NCBI GenBank assembly: GCA_907163375.1
Contig: CAJQUW010003381.1
Span: forward strand, 1-64,000
Source of the DNA: Prostheceraeus crozeri
Lineage: Eukaryota > Platyhelminthes > Polycladida > Euryleptidae
Direction of reading: 5' to 3'
Length of the DNA stretch: 64,000 nucleotides
The translations under genes were made by a program, and so were the position numbers. The first letter of the stretch is position 1. Each line of letters opens with the position of its first letter. This document shows positions 22,292 through 33,869 of the stretch, in pieces. Below the pieces are notes generated by a model. It was not told the DNA's origin and made no database searches. It saw nothing but the letters and a program-made list of their open reading frames with translations.

Positions 22292-22794
22292 TTATCATTA
22301 TCATTATTATTCAATTCTAACATAATATCTAGAAATGGTACTCCTTCCTGTAATTTAAATAAAACATAAAGACATAATTGACCACAGTAAGTAGTTCCTG
22401 GTTTTTGAATTTGAAATGCATTATAAATACCATTGCCAAGTAATTTTTTGACTTCGTTTGTAGGTGGAAGTCCGTATGAGTCAAAATAATAATTCTCAGC
22501 CTCCGGACGGTCGAAATAGTAATTATCTCGATTTTTATTAAAGATACCTGCAGACCAATGTATTCCTTTTTCATCTGACGTATGAAGATTTGTTATGAAA
22601 TTTTATAGTTATTGATGGAACTTTGTTCCGGGAACTGAAGGTTCCTGTTGGCTTATTTTTTAGGAATTGTAATTCGTCTCTCATTAGAACATGAAAATTT
22701 TCTTTATTCCTAATTCATATGCGATTTTCTTTAGGTCGAAATTTGTCGTGGTTTGCGTTCCATATAACTTAAAAAACTCCTTTATGTTGCTCAT
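22288..22794 (-). pseudogene. Polinton adenain-type cysteine protease
   Basis: Read on the minus strand from the ATG at 22794, the frame fragments contain FDLKKIAYELGIK, RDELQFLKN, the catalytic His block GIHWSAGIFN (near 22540-22565), YYFDSYGLPPTNEVKKLLGN with the Asp (near 22440-22490), and TTYCGQLCLYVLF with the Gln-Cys catalytic site (near 22365-22400). It ends at a TAA complementing 22288-22290. His, Asp, Gln and Cys occur in the order of adenovirus protease and Ulp1-like enzymes. The protein would mature the capsid proteins. There are two or three frame breaks, and a GGAAC-TTT-GTTCC hairpin lies inside at 22617-22629. The C-terminal two-thirds is nearly clean. Confidence 0.8.
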
Positions 22795-22843
22795 TTTATA
22801 ATAAAAAAATTTCTTAAGGGACCCCTAGAAGACAGAAGGGAGG

Positions 22844-22942
22844 GGGTATTGATTTAAAACTGTTTCATAATGATGACTTCCTTACTACTTGGGGGGGTAT
22901 TGATTTAAAACTGTTCTCTAATGATGTCTTTCCTTACTACTT
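22844..22942. repeat. Two-copy tandem repeat, about 52 bp
   Basis: GGTATTGATTTAAAACTGTT followed by TAATGATG and CTTCCTTACTACTT occurs twice in tandem, between the protease gene and a second partial protease copy. Confidence 0.8.
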
Positions 22943-22994
22943 ATTCGATTTTGAAATGATTTAATTTAATCTAAATTAAAACGTTACATTGTTA

Positions 22995-23154
22995 CATTTT
23001 ATTAGTAGAGTTAGTGTTTCGTACATCTTTTATCAATAGTAATTCATTACTCATCAATATGTGAAAATTCTTTATTCCCAATTGCTTAGCAATCTCATTT
23101 AAATCGAAATTTGACGTGGTTTTGTTTGCTGTTTATTTTTAAGAACTCAGTCAT
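22995..23154 (-). pseudogene. Partial second copy of the protease N-terminus
   Basis: On the minus strand an ATG at 23154 starts MTEFLKIN. Another frame then gives FDLNEIAKQLGIKNFHILMS and ends at a stop near 22995. This parallels the N-terminal blocks of the protease at 22794 (FDLKKIAYELGIK and the block after it). The copy stops before any catalytic residue. It is either a remnant of a tandem duplication or the result of recombination between two Polinton copies. Confidence 0.65.
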
Positions 23155-23307
23155 GTTATTAACCTGAGGACATATATCGCCTATATTGCTCAGTATAACT
23201 GTCGGATTTTCATCATTCATTTTAAATGAAATAAATTCCAATAACTGTAATAAAATAATGTTCTACTTCTTGTACAGAAAAATGAAAACAACGACAGTGT
23301 ATTTTGC

Positions 23308-23757
23308 ATCAAATATAATAATACAACAATCAATCTTATCATACAATTGTACAATGTCAGTCTTCTACCATGAGACTGGAGAACAAAAGAAAATAGAATT
23401 ACATTTCAAAATAATCCAAAATGCAATACTACTAAGTTCCATGAATCATTCTTAAATATCAAATATAATAATACAACAATCAATCTTATCATACAATTGT
23501 GCAATGTCAGTCTTCTACCATGAGACTGGAGAACAAAAGAAAATAGAATTACATTTCAAAATAATCCAAAATGTGTTACTACTAAGTTCCATGAATCATT
23601 CTTAAATATCAAATATAAAAATACAACAATCAATCTTATCATACAATTGTACAATGTCAGTCTTCTACCATGAGACTGGAGAACAAAAGAAAATAGAATT
23701 ACATTTCAAAATAATCCAAAATGCAATACTACTAAGTTCCATGAATCATTCTTAACC
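23308..23757. repeat. Tandem array, three 150-bp units
   Basis: Copies start at 23308, 23458 and 23608 with ATCAAATATAATAATACAAC and are more than 95% identical by eye. Each holds TACAATGTCAGTCTTCTACC and ends TCATTCTTAAAT. A fourth, more diverged copy resumes at 26404-26527, after the piggyBac. A small open frame through copy 1 (23186-23455) is not conserved in copy 2, so it is not called. Confidence 0.95.
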
Positions 23758-23959
23758 CTCGGGGGGTTTTCTGGGTCCACGTGGACCCATTTTTCCAGAT
23801 CACTTGCTGTTATTTATTAAGTTTTCATTATTTATTATTGATATCACTGGACTTTATCTGTATCGATATGTCAATTATAACTGCCAAGTGAAAATGTATT
23901 AGCTGTTGTTTAAATAATTGCAATACATCGCAAACCTTTTAGTAAATCTATGGGTCCAG

Positions 23960-24619
23960 CTGGACCCAGTCACACTGATTCGTTTCATCGGTCGTCATAG
24001 CGCAGAAATTCAGTCACTGCTATTCCAAATAACAAAGGCCCGTATTCGTGAAACCAGATAAGGATTTCCCGTATCCTTAGCGACGCTATATCTTAGCCTT
24101 TTCCTGACCGTCATATTCGTGAAGGCAGCTATCGTCACGCGCTCACGATGTGTAGCATTTTTTCTATTTTTAGCCTTAACGCCATGCACTTCAAAGGCTG
24201 ACAACTGGTCAGATTTTGGAGACGTTGAAATCACAGGCGCACTTGCAAACGATTCCATCGATTAGTTTGTCGATCTGCCCCAGGCCGATTGGGCCGCCTC
24301 AACTCGCCTGATACAATGCGAAACAGTAGATAATGAAGCATCGGAATAGCGGTAGTGCTTATTGGCTGCACACAGACACACGCCACACTCCTTCCCTGCA
24401 CACAAAGACACACGGGATAACGCAGCTGAAACTTCGCTTTGCTTCAAAGCTTTTTGCTATCGTCGCTATTGTCGCAACGCAGGTGCAACTGTGACGAACT
24501 AATGAAATCGATTTTGATGTGACGCGTGAACAATGCTCCCTGCCTGCGCTTGGCTATGAGACCGCGCAGGCAGGCCGTTCTGTCATTGCACCGCACTGCT
24601 GTTTTATGCTACGAGCGAA
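23960..24619. other. 5' non-coding region of the piggyBac
   Basis: No gene. GCCCGTATTCGTGAAACC near 24038 looks like a Harbinger-type end, but no matching second end was found. Confidence 0.5.
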
Positions 24620-26320
24620 GATGGCGGAACGCTCACAACGGAGCTCAAAAGTGTTGAAGCTTTGAGATTATTGAGGGGCGCGCAGGGAGACGTTCCCGAA
24701 GCTTCTTCATCTGCGAATGACACGGAGGACTCCAGTGAATCATCTGGTTCATCTGATATCGATGAAAGTGACAATATTTCACCTTCTGATGACGACGTAT
24801 CCATTAACCAAGCAATCGGCAATCAAGTGAATATTTCATCCGCTGATGGAGAGCAATGGACTTCTCTCCTACCTCAAGAACAGAGACGTGGCAGGGAGTG
24901 AAGAGAGAATCTGCTTAGACCAGCACCAGGTCTTTACAAGTTACTCTCTGCGGCATATTCGCGCGCCAAATACTATTATAAATAGCTGGGAAATTTTGGT
25001 TGATCACGATATGATGGAGACAATACTAAGAGACAAATCGGCGAGGGAGATCTATCTATCAAAGGTGCAGCATGGACGGACGCTTCGATGGAAGAAATGT
25101 TAGCCTTCATTGGCCTGTTATATCTACGCGCGTGTATCGTTCTCACATGGAGAGTACTGAAGAGCTGTGGTCGAAAGAACACGGAAGGCCCATCTTCAAA
25201 ATAACAATGAGCCATTCAAGATTCAAAGAGTTACGTATCATGCTTCGTTTTGACAATCCTGAAACAAGGGCTGCTCGACAACTGCGAGACAAAATTAGCA
25301 GCGGGTTCGTCTTCTTTTGGATGGTTTCACGAACAACTGTCAAAAATCGTATGTGCCTGGTGCATTTCTTACCGTTGATGAGGAACTATATCCTTTCAGA
25401 GGTCGCTGTGCATATAAGCAATATATGCCAAGCAAACCATCAAGGTATGGACTTAAGTTCTGGCTGTTGTGCGATGCCAACAATTATTTTTGTTACAATC
25501 TACAAATGTACACAGGCAAAGAAGACAATCACAGTCATCAGGACTTGGAGAACGTGTTGTCATGGATTTGACCAGCTCTCTAGAAAATTCTGGAAGACGC
25601 ATAACTACTGACAATTTCTTTACTTCTTTGAAGCTCGCACGCTCTCTCCGCTCAAAAGGCATGACTTTGTTAGGAACTCTGAGGAAAAACAGACGAGAAG
25701 TTCCTCCGCAGATGAAGAATCTACAGGGCCGTGCTGTTTACTCTTCAGATTTCCGATTCAACCTCGAAGATCAAACATGCCTCCTCAGTTACAAATGCAA
25801 GAAACTTTTGGTGCTTTTGAGCACCTTCCATTAAGATCCAGTTGTTGATCAACAGACTGACCGAAAGGTTCCAGAAATGATAAAAGACTACAATGCGACC
25901 AAAGGAGGTGTAGATAAAGCTGACCAAATGGTGGCGACATATACGGTGAAATACATCAGCCGAAGATGGCACACAATCGTGTTTTGCAACCTCTTGGATT
26001 TGTGTGGGATAAATGCATATGTGTTGAATTGCAAAATTGATCCTCATTGGGGAAGAGACAAGTCTCACAAAAGAAGACAATTTCTGCGATGCTTAGGAGA
26101 GGAGCTGGTCAAGCCATTTTTGGAGTCAAAAGACGTGCCACGGCCAATCATCGAAGCAAAGGTGGATGTTGAGAGAGCAACACGAAAAAAAAGACAGATG
26201 TCAACTCTGCGGGTAGAAGAAAGATCGGAAAACGAGAAAAACCTGTGCTCGGTGTGGAATCACTGTTGTGATGAACATTCGAACTCTGTGACTCGTACTT
26301 TCTGTACTAATTGTGCTTGA
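24620..26320 (+). pseudogene. piggyBac transposase, frameshifted
   Basis: Fragments in order are an acidic Ser/Asp-rich N-terminus (24662-24901), a middle part with KITMSHSRFKELRIMLRFDN, then GAFLTVDEELYPFRGRC with catalytic Asp 1 (about 25350-25405) and YGLKFWLLCDANNYF. GRRITTDNFFTSLKLARS holds Asp 2 (about 25595-25645) and MIKDYNATKGGVDKADQMV holds Asp 3 (25877-25933). The last frame ends with a cysteine-rich C-terminus, CSVWNHCCDEHSNSV...CTNC, before the TGA at 26318-26320. All three catalytic aspartates and the zinc-binding tail survive, but at least four frame shifts separate them. It cuts and pastes at TTAA. This is a young-looking but dead copy. Confidence 0.85.
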
Positions 26321-26859
26321 TTGTGAAAATAAATCTTCTGGGTCCACGTGGACCCAGATTTTCACGAAATGGAATAGCGAATTTTAAACCTCCCGAGGGT
26401 TAAATATCAAAGATTATGTTACATACTGAAATATAGATCTATACAATGTCAGTCTTCTACCATGAGACTGGAGAACAAAAGAAAATAGAATTACATTTCA
26501 AAATAATCCAAAATGTGTTACTACTTATAAAGAAGTCTTCATAAATATGTATACATCAAATATGTATGTACATTGCACATATCTTAAAAAGTGAAACAAC
26601 ACAGTTAATGTTCATTCATCTTGGGAACCAAAGCTCATTTCTTCTATAGTTGACGGTTGATCCAATTTTTCTATATAAATTTTGATTTCTTTTAAAATGT
26701 TTTCTAACAAAACTAATGGGCATTGATGAATTTAAAAATAATACGTGTGGTAGAATTAGATCTGATAAGTTCATCAAGAAATAACAATAACTTACGTTAT
26801 AGGAAATTCTAAATAGTTCCAAGTTTTCCACAAATCTGTTTTTTTTTATTGTCACTCAA

Positions 26860-27474
26860 TTACAGAATTCTTTTAAACCCATAACCTTGATAAGCAGCAC
26901 TTCTCAGCAACGACCCATGGTGCACTTTATCACTTGCAATCAGTTTTGAAATCATAGTAGCACTATCTTCGATGGTAATGAAATGTTCTTTGTAACATTG
27001 AACTGAGGAATTGTAGTAGTGGTCAGATACTGTTCTATTTTTTACTGTAATATCCTCCACTTGTTTTTGAGAGTCCAATTTGTTCTTCTTTCTCGATTGA
27101 ATTTCTAACTTCCACTCTTCAAAGTATTTATTCGCAGTTTCCTTGTGCTCTTCTTTAATTAAGTTTAGTAAAATCGGCATGTAAAACGAAAAAGCGTCCG
27201 CGGCAGTACGTTTTTGGCATTTTGCAATGAAGAAAGAAAACAGTCACTAGTTATGATTAATGGAATTGTAAATGAAGTCTTACTTCCTACATGCTGCAAT
27301 ATATTCCACGTCATTTTTTGATCCTTAATCTTTAATACGGGAAACAGCTGCTTACTCTGTAATCAATGGCTCAGGAATGCGATAAGCAGCTGCAATTATA
27401 TCATGTATGCGGAGCAGCTGTTCCCTACAATTGGGTGGTTCATCAGAGTGCAAAGCAGTAACAATAACAGGCAT
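26860..27474 (-). pseudogene. Minus-strand gene of unknown function near the Polinton right end
   Basis: The clean part is 106 residues (27180 to 26860): LNLIKEEHKETANKYFEEWK, TVSDHYYNSSVQCYKEHF, and the end SLLRSAAYQGYGFKRIL. Upstream on the same strand, an ATG at 27474 starts MPVIVTALHSDEPPNCREQL and LLRIHDIIAAAYRIPEPLIT before stops. Both pieces look like real protein and may be one gene broken near 27200-27350. I did not recognise a family. Its place between the capsid/integrase block and the right terminal repeat suggests an accessory gene particular to this Polinton lineage. Confidence 0.4.
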
Positions 27475-27565
27475 TCTAAGAGATTGTGTTACATTCTTAA
27501 AGAAATATTATTAGTCACATGTTATATTTTAAAAACCTGAAAGATGGATAAAATTCATGAATTTG

Positions 27566-27720
27566 AAATTCTCAACTTTTATGATTTTCGGTTTCCTGGA
27601 ACGGTCATGATTTTCAAGGTAAAAATTGTAATTCTCAAATTTGAGATTCTTAACTTTTATGATTTTCGGTGTCCTGGAACGGTCATGATTTTAAGGGTGA
27701 AAATTGTAATTCTCAAATTT
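27566..27720. repeat. Two-copy 78-bp tandem repeat inside the right terminal repeat
   Basis: AACTTTTATGATTTTCGGT, CCTGGAACGGTCATGATTTT and AAATTGTAATTCTCAAAT each occur twice at 78-bp spacing, just inside the right terminal inverted repeat. Confidence 0.85.
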
Positions 27721-27957
27721 TGAGATTACGTGATATTTTGAGACCGGCTAAATTTTTGAAATTTTGATTTTTTTGAAAATTTTGTCACTACCTAAATTTT
27801 CGCCCCTTCGGCCTTCGGCCACGTGAAATTTGAAGTCTACCTAAATTTTTGAAATTTTGATTTTTTGAGAAAACCCGCAAAAGTGTGACATCCGGCGCAA
27901 GCGAAGCGAAGCAAAGCGAAGCGAAGCGTCGCGCCGGATGTCACACTATATACTACT
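27712..27957 (-). repeat. Polinton right terminal inverted repeat with terminal hairpin
   Basis: The reverse complement matches the left repeat with small gaps. The same 16-bp stem (27883-27898 pairing with 27931-27946) encloses a 32-base loop, nearly twice the left one, made of GCGAA/GCAAA pentamers. Confidence 0.9.
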
Positions 27958-29620
<1,663 letters not shown>

Positions 29621-30349
29621 TTTTCATTTATTCTTTTTCTTCCCATTTCAGTCAAACTTGTTGACTAAGCGCATTTCGTGGCAGCTAGAGTTATAAAGTT
29701 ATTACGAGTTTGGAGTAACCTGCAAAGTTGAATAGTCATTTTCTAATTGGATGAAGGAAGTTGATCTAGGCCGCGCACACCGATGACACCTGGCAGTCAT
29801 GTCAAGCATCTGTGGTATGCACACTTTCATTTATAAGTTTCACGCATGCTTGATTTATGCTTAAAAGTGCTATTTGTGGTGTCACAAAATGACGCGTCAT
29901 TCCTCGACATTGCACTCACAGAATTAGACAACTTGCTAGACAGTTAAATAATCTAATTCAATGATTACATTATTAATTGTTGTGGAATGACGATTTTGAT
30001 CTTCTACTTGTATTAGATGATAAGCACAGCAGCTATAGCTGGACTACTGCTATGATATACGTCATTACACATCTTTAAAGTAATTAGGTATGTAATATAA
30101 AGTAATTATTTTGATTATAACGTCGTGAAATGATGCGATCCATCCTGCGCTTACAAGGAGAAGAACGATACATTGGATAACGGATGTACAGTATAGATGT
30201 CATGATATTGTTATAACGGCTCACAGGTTTGCAGGATCGAACGCGGGTCACTTCATCCCACATCCGATTTGAATCTGTTATCTGAAAAAATTGGAATTGA
30301 TAGATTAATTTCCAGCTATTCATTCTTTACTAGTTCTGTTCACTTTCAG

Positions 30350-30759
30350 ATTGTGGAAAATGCCCAGCAAGGAATTCGCTCTTCCTGATGAAGCCCAGAT
30401 TATGGCTTTGCACTCACAGCGCGGAGATCCGCTCTCAAATGAAAAGAGAAAGAAAAAGTCAAATGATAATCAACGTCGCTATTCGTGTCGTAAGGGCTTC
30501 GGTGACTTAGAAAATGAAGTAAATATCAGAGGTCTTCAACGTCCTCATCCAACGAAATTCACTTTCCAACAGCGCACGTTCAACAGGACCTTGAGCGATT
30601 GACAAATACTATAAGAAAGGGTGTGAACGTAAATCAACAAAATCCAAAGATTTCAAAAGTTTGGATGAATTTGGTAAGGTGCTGAATGAATATCGCATGA
30701 ATCGAAAGCATGAACCTGATCTGCAGAAAATGGATTATTCGACTCCTTTTGTAAAATGA
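30350..30759 (+). pseudogene. Possible host coding exon with one frame break, product unknown
   Basis: A good splice acceptor, CTGTTCACTTTCAG, ends at 30349. The ATG at 30360 begins MPSKEFALPDEAQIMALHSQ and continues with a Lys/Arg-rich middle, RRYSCRKGFGDLENEV and RPHPTKFTFQQRTFNRTLSD, to a stop at 30602. The +1 frame immediately carries on with AIDKYYKKGCERKSTKSKDF and NEYRMNRKHEPDLQKMDYST, to the TGA at 30757-30759. Composition is clearly richer in G+C than the flanks. The whole would be about 133 residues, soluble and basic. A single missing base would explain the break: either a pseudogene or a sequence error. No family recognised. Confidence 0.4.
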
Positions 30760-31681
30760 TTAAACTAATGTTGATCTAAGCAATGTGCCAATTTTTATCT
30801 AAACATAACACAATTTTACATTATTGTACACACTACTCACATATAGCAATAATTAGCAGCAAATGTAGCACTATGTAATTATGCAGTGATTGACACCGTT
30901 TAAAAGTCTATTTACTCTTCACCTTCCAAGAGAGAGAAAGTATTTTGCTAAATATAAGCTGCGCCGATATGTTTAAAGCAATTTAGCATTACTCTGTTTA
31001 AAAAAGATTTTGAAGCCGGATTAAAGGAATTTCAAACGGTGCCTCACGAGATCCCTTTAAAGCAGTGGTTGGCAACACTTACCCGCGACGGGACCTATTG
31101 TGTTGCACGCCATCGCTTCTCATATCTAAAGTCGCCCGCGGACATTATTTGAATCAATGATGTGAAAATGACTCACTCCGACTTCGACCTTTGGGAGGTG
31201 CATCTAAGGGTGAGGGTTCCTCTTTAGAATTTGCAAAACTATTAATTGACAACTAAATGAGCAGTATGATGGCACAAAAAACAAAAATTCACATTCGAAT
31301 GATCAACCATGCTCCTTTGGTAATGAATATTTTCTCGTATAAGCCCAAAATGGTCATCACCTGTGCGAGTTTATGTTAAGTCACAGCATTCGATGCCTGT
31401 TGAGCACGCTTCTGGACGTAATAAACCACGCCTCAATGAAACCTTTAGAAAGAATCTACACTAATTAGATCTTGACTATACAAATAGAGGAATCCAATCG
31501 CAAGATTTTGGCAGGCCAACATTTTTTTCAAATATTCTTGCTGAATTCCATTTGTATAACTACTACACTTAATATATATTTCGTGTGCTCAATTAGTAGT
31601 AGCACGCGGCTAACATTTGTGGAGCCCATGCATGGTTTTTGAAAGTCGTATATGTTTTGGTGACATATGTCTACGCATGTA

Positions 31682-33404
31682 GGGGAGATTGGGGACCTAT
31701 GAGCATAGGGGACCAAAGTGCATCTGCCAGTTCGACGTGATAAAGACCGAATTCAAACTTCTTTTTCTAGTTGAGTAATTCTCTAATCAAACATGACTTT
31801 CAACGGAAAAATCAAGATTTATCTCAAAATATTTTATTTGGTAGGTCTTGAAATACATTTAATGCAGTCGAAAGTAAATTATTATTTTATTATTTTTTCT
31901 AAATTTCATTCATCAACATTGTGCCTAGAATAACAATAATTTCTAACATTTAAGGCATCTAGAATTGCCTCATAATTCGGGGATGGCATCTGTATACCCA
32001 GTTATTTGTCAATGTTGGTTTTTTGAAAATGAGTTGCTTTGGGGTCCAAAGTGCCCTGTGAAATGGGGACCAAAGTGCAATACATGATAATTTTTTTTTC
32101 TTTTGTATTTTGCAAACCATGTATTCAGTGTCTCAACGTAATGAAATAAGTGTAATTAGACCTTAAAAATGTACATTAATTTAAGACATCGCATGCAGCC
32201 CTTAGACGTCTGCGACTATGGTCCATTTAAGACGTTCTATGTGAGTGAGTGCAACAATCAAATGATCACTCATCCATGAAAACAAATTACTATTCATGAC
32301 GTTGCCTCACTAAGTTAAGCTTCATTTTACAAAGCTTTTACGCCCATAAATATCGTATCGGGCTTTCAAAAAGCCGGCATATTCCCAGTCAACTCAAACG
32401 CTTTCAGCTAAGGGGATTTCCTGCTATCCATTCCCTCCGATCGAATACTTGAACTTCGCAAATTGAACAACCTTCTACAAGCACAGGCCCAATTTCTCCT
32501 GCTGATGACGGTGCCCTGTTGACGACGAGGCGTGATAATTATGAGCCAGTTTTACCTGAAATAATCAGACCTTATCCGACGAAGGCTCTGTCTGAAATAT
32601 TTAAACACAAACGATCAAGAAAAAGAAAATCAACTATTATCACCGATATGCCCATGGAGAATACTGCATCCAAAAGTAACGAAGCCAATTCTGGAACCCA
32701 GGACTCCTCAATTGAAAACACGGTTGAACTTCAACTGGAATGTGGCGAACACATTCCGGTTGAGTACAGGACAAATGTTTTTAAAGCGACATTCCCGACT
32801 CCTGTCTGTTTTTATTATGTTACATAATGCACTATTTGCATATATATTCAAAAATCGACTTTTCGGCAATTTTTGTTGGTAGACCTATCTGGAAAGTTAA
32901 CTTTTTTAAAAAATGATTATTTACTGCCTTCTTACCAAATCCAATCTGTTGAACCATTATAACCACTTTTGTCCGCAAGGTCATTATTTTCAGAAGTCAA
33001 ACACATCTTTAAATTGATGAGAAGAAAGTGGGGTAGGTCTATATAGGCCTAGGTCTATAATAAAGATTTTATCCTAGGTCAGAATATTAATCTCATAGAG
33101 AGAAATGATTATCATTTTTGAACTCAGCACATCCGAATTGACTATTAACAGTTAATTAATGTAATAAAGATGCGTCCAATAATCAATTACTAAAAATATT
33201 GCTGTAAAATTAGTAATGCATTTTTTGCCTATTGATAGTTTTCATATCCACTTAGTTACTACCGGTAATTCACAAAAATTAAATGAATACAGTAAAAATC
33301 ATAGAAATCTTCACATCTGTGTAAAATTTTAAGCTCTGATTTGCAATAATTACGTCAAAAAATGAGAATGAGTGAAAAAATGCACTTTGGTCACCAGTCT
33401 CCCC
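31682..33404 (+). mobile_element. pogo-like (Tc1/mariner group) element nested in the hAT
   Basis: Inverted ends GGGGAGATTGG and CCAGTCTCCCC are flanked by TA (31680-31681 and 33405-33406). The adjoining bases GCATG/CATGC are also symmetric, so a 4-bp CATG duplication is an alternative reading. Subterminal GGGGACCAAAGTGCA recurs at about 31709 and 32074, and inverted near 33381. It carries the C-terminal end of a pogo-type transposase. Confidence 0.8.
32345..32825 (+). pseudogene. pogo-like transposase, C-terminal remnant
   Basis: GFQKAGIFPVNSNAF at about 32362-32406 is the conserved 'G-x-x-x-[AT]-G-I-[FY]-P' segment near the end of pogo/Jerky-type DDE transposases. It is followed by IRPYPTKALSEIFKHKRSRK and KSTIITDMPMENTA in the frame open at 32519-32827, a typical basic tail. 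The catalytic core upstream is missing or unrecognisable, so the element is dead. The frame changes at least once between the two blocks. Confidence 0.7.
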
Positions 33405-33869
33405 TACATGCAGCATGAACAATAATAGTAGGAAAATCAATTTTATCTTGTGCGGCTTTCAGGTGAATAAGTTGCACTGCACTTACAGATGATTTTTTCG
33501 ATGAAATAAAGTAATACCGGTCAAACCACCAAAAAAAGTCAAATGGCCGTTTAATTGCACAAAAGAAAAGCTTCCATGATTTGTTATATATTCGCTCTTC
33601 AATACTCACATAAATTGTAGAAAGTAAATTATAATTCTTTAATATTAAACAATTTAGTTGCGTACAATACTGCTGTATGCATTGACATGCAAAATTTTGT
33701 TAGGGAATACAACCACTATGCGCGCACGGTACATCATCCCATAAAAGTACGAAATAAAAGAATATGAACCTATACTACTGCCTTCTAAAATTGGTGGCCC
33801 GCGAACTTTTTCGCGAGCCACTCCTTGTGGTCCGCTATGCCAACTTGGTTGCCCACCACTGCTTTAAAG

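Larger units (their letters stand above)
23756..26399 (+). mobile_element. piggyBac element nested in the Polinton
   Basis: TTAA at 23752-23755 and 26400-26403 flank inverted ends CCCTCGGGGGGTTTT and AAACCTCCCGAGGG. Just inside each end is the 16-bp palindrome GGGTCCACGTGGACCC (about 23774 and 26340), and a variant GGGTCCAGCTGGACCC lies at 23952. Length is 2644 bp. It is GC-richer than the surrounding Polinton. Removing it and one TTAA rejoins TCATTC-TTAA-ATATCAAA, exactly the junction seen between units of the 150-bp array. Confidence 0.95.
6601..27957. mobile_element. Polinton/Maverick element, decayed, with nested piggyBac
   Basis: The element starts AGTAGTATATAGTGTGACAT at 6601 and ends with the reverse complement at 27957, with imperfect inverted repeats of about 240 bp. 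It is 21.4 kb, or about 18.7 kb without the nested piggyBac, which is a normal Polinton size. Inside are DNA polymerase B exonuclease and palm motifs, a retrovirus-type integrase, a Walker ATPase, an adenain-type protease, and penton-like and major capsid genes, the diagnostic Polinton set. The usual 6-bp target duplication is not visible: AGTCTG lies on the left and ACCATG on the right. Most genes have several frameshifts, so the copy is an old relic that can no longer move by itself. Confidence 0.95.
31063..33861. mobile_element. hAT-type transposon, non-autonomous, with nested pogo-like element
   Basis: Ends CAGTGGTTGGCAAC and, inverted, GTTGCCCACCACTG match the hAT consensus start CAGNGG. 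A perfect 8-bp target duplication CTTTAAAG lies at 31055-31062 and 33862-33869. No hAT transposase remnant was recognised in the outer parts. A pogo-like element occupies 31682-33404. Confidence 0.9.

Noticed and set aside
23186-23455. 89-residue + frame through the first 150-bp unit
   Set aside because: The frame is not kept in the second and third units, so it is not under coding constraint.
23308-23757. CRISPR-like array
   Set aside because: Units are 150 bp with no variable spacers, in an animal genome: a plain tandem repeat.
24038-24055. Harbinger-like terminus GCCCGTATTCGTGAAACC inside the piggyBac
   Set aside because: No matching inverted second end or 3-bp target duplication could be found.
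24604-24822. Minus-strand Ser-rich frame in the piggyBac
   Set aside because: Shadow of the acidic Ser/Asp-rich N-terminus of the transposase.
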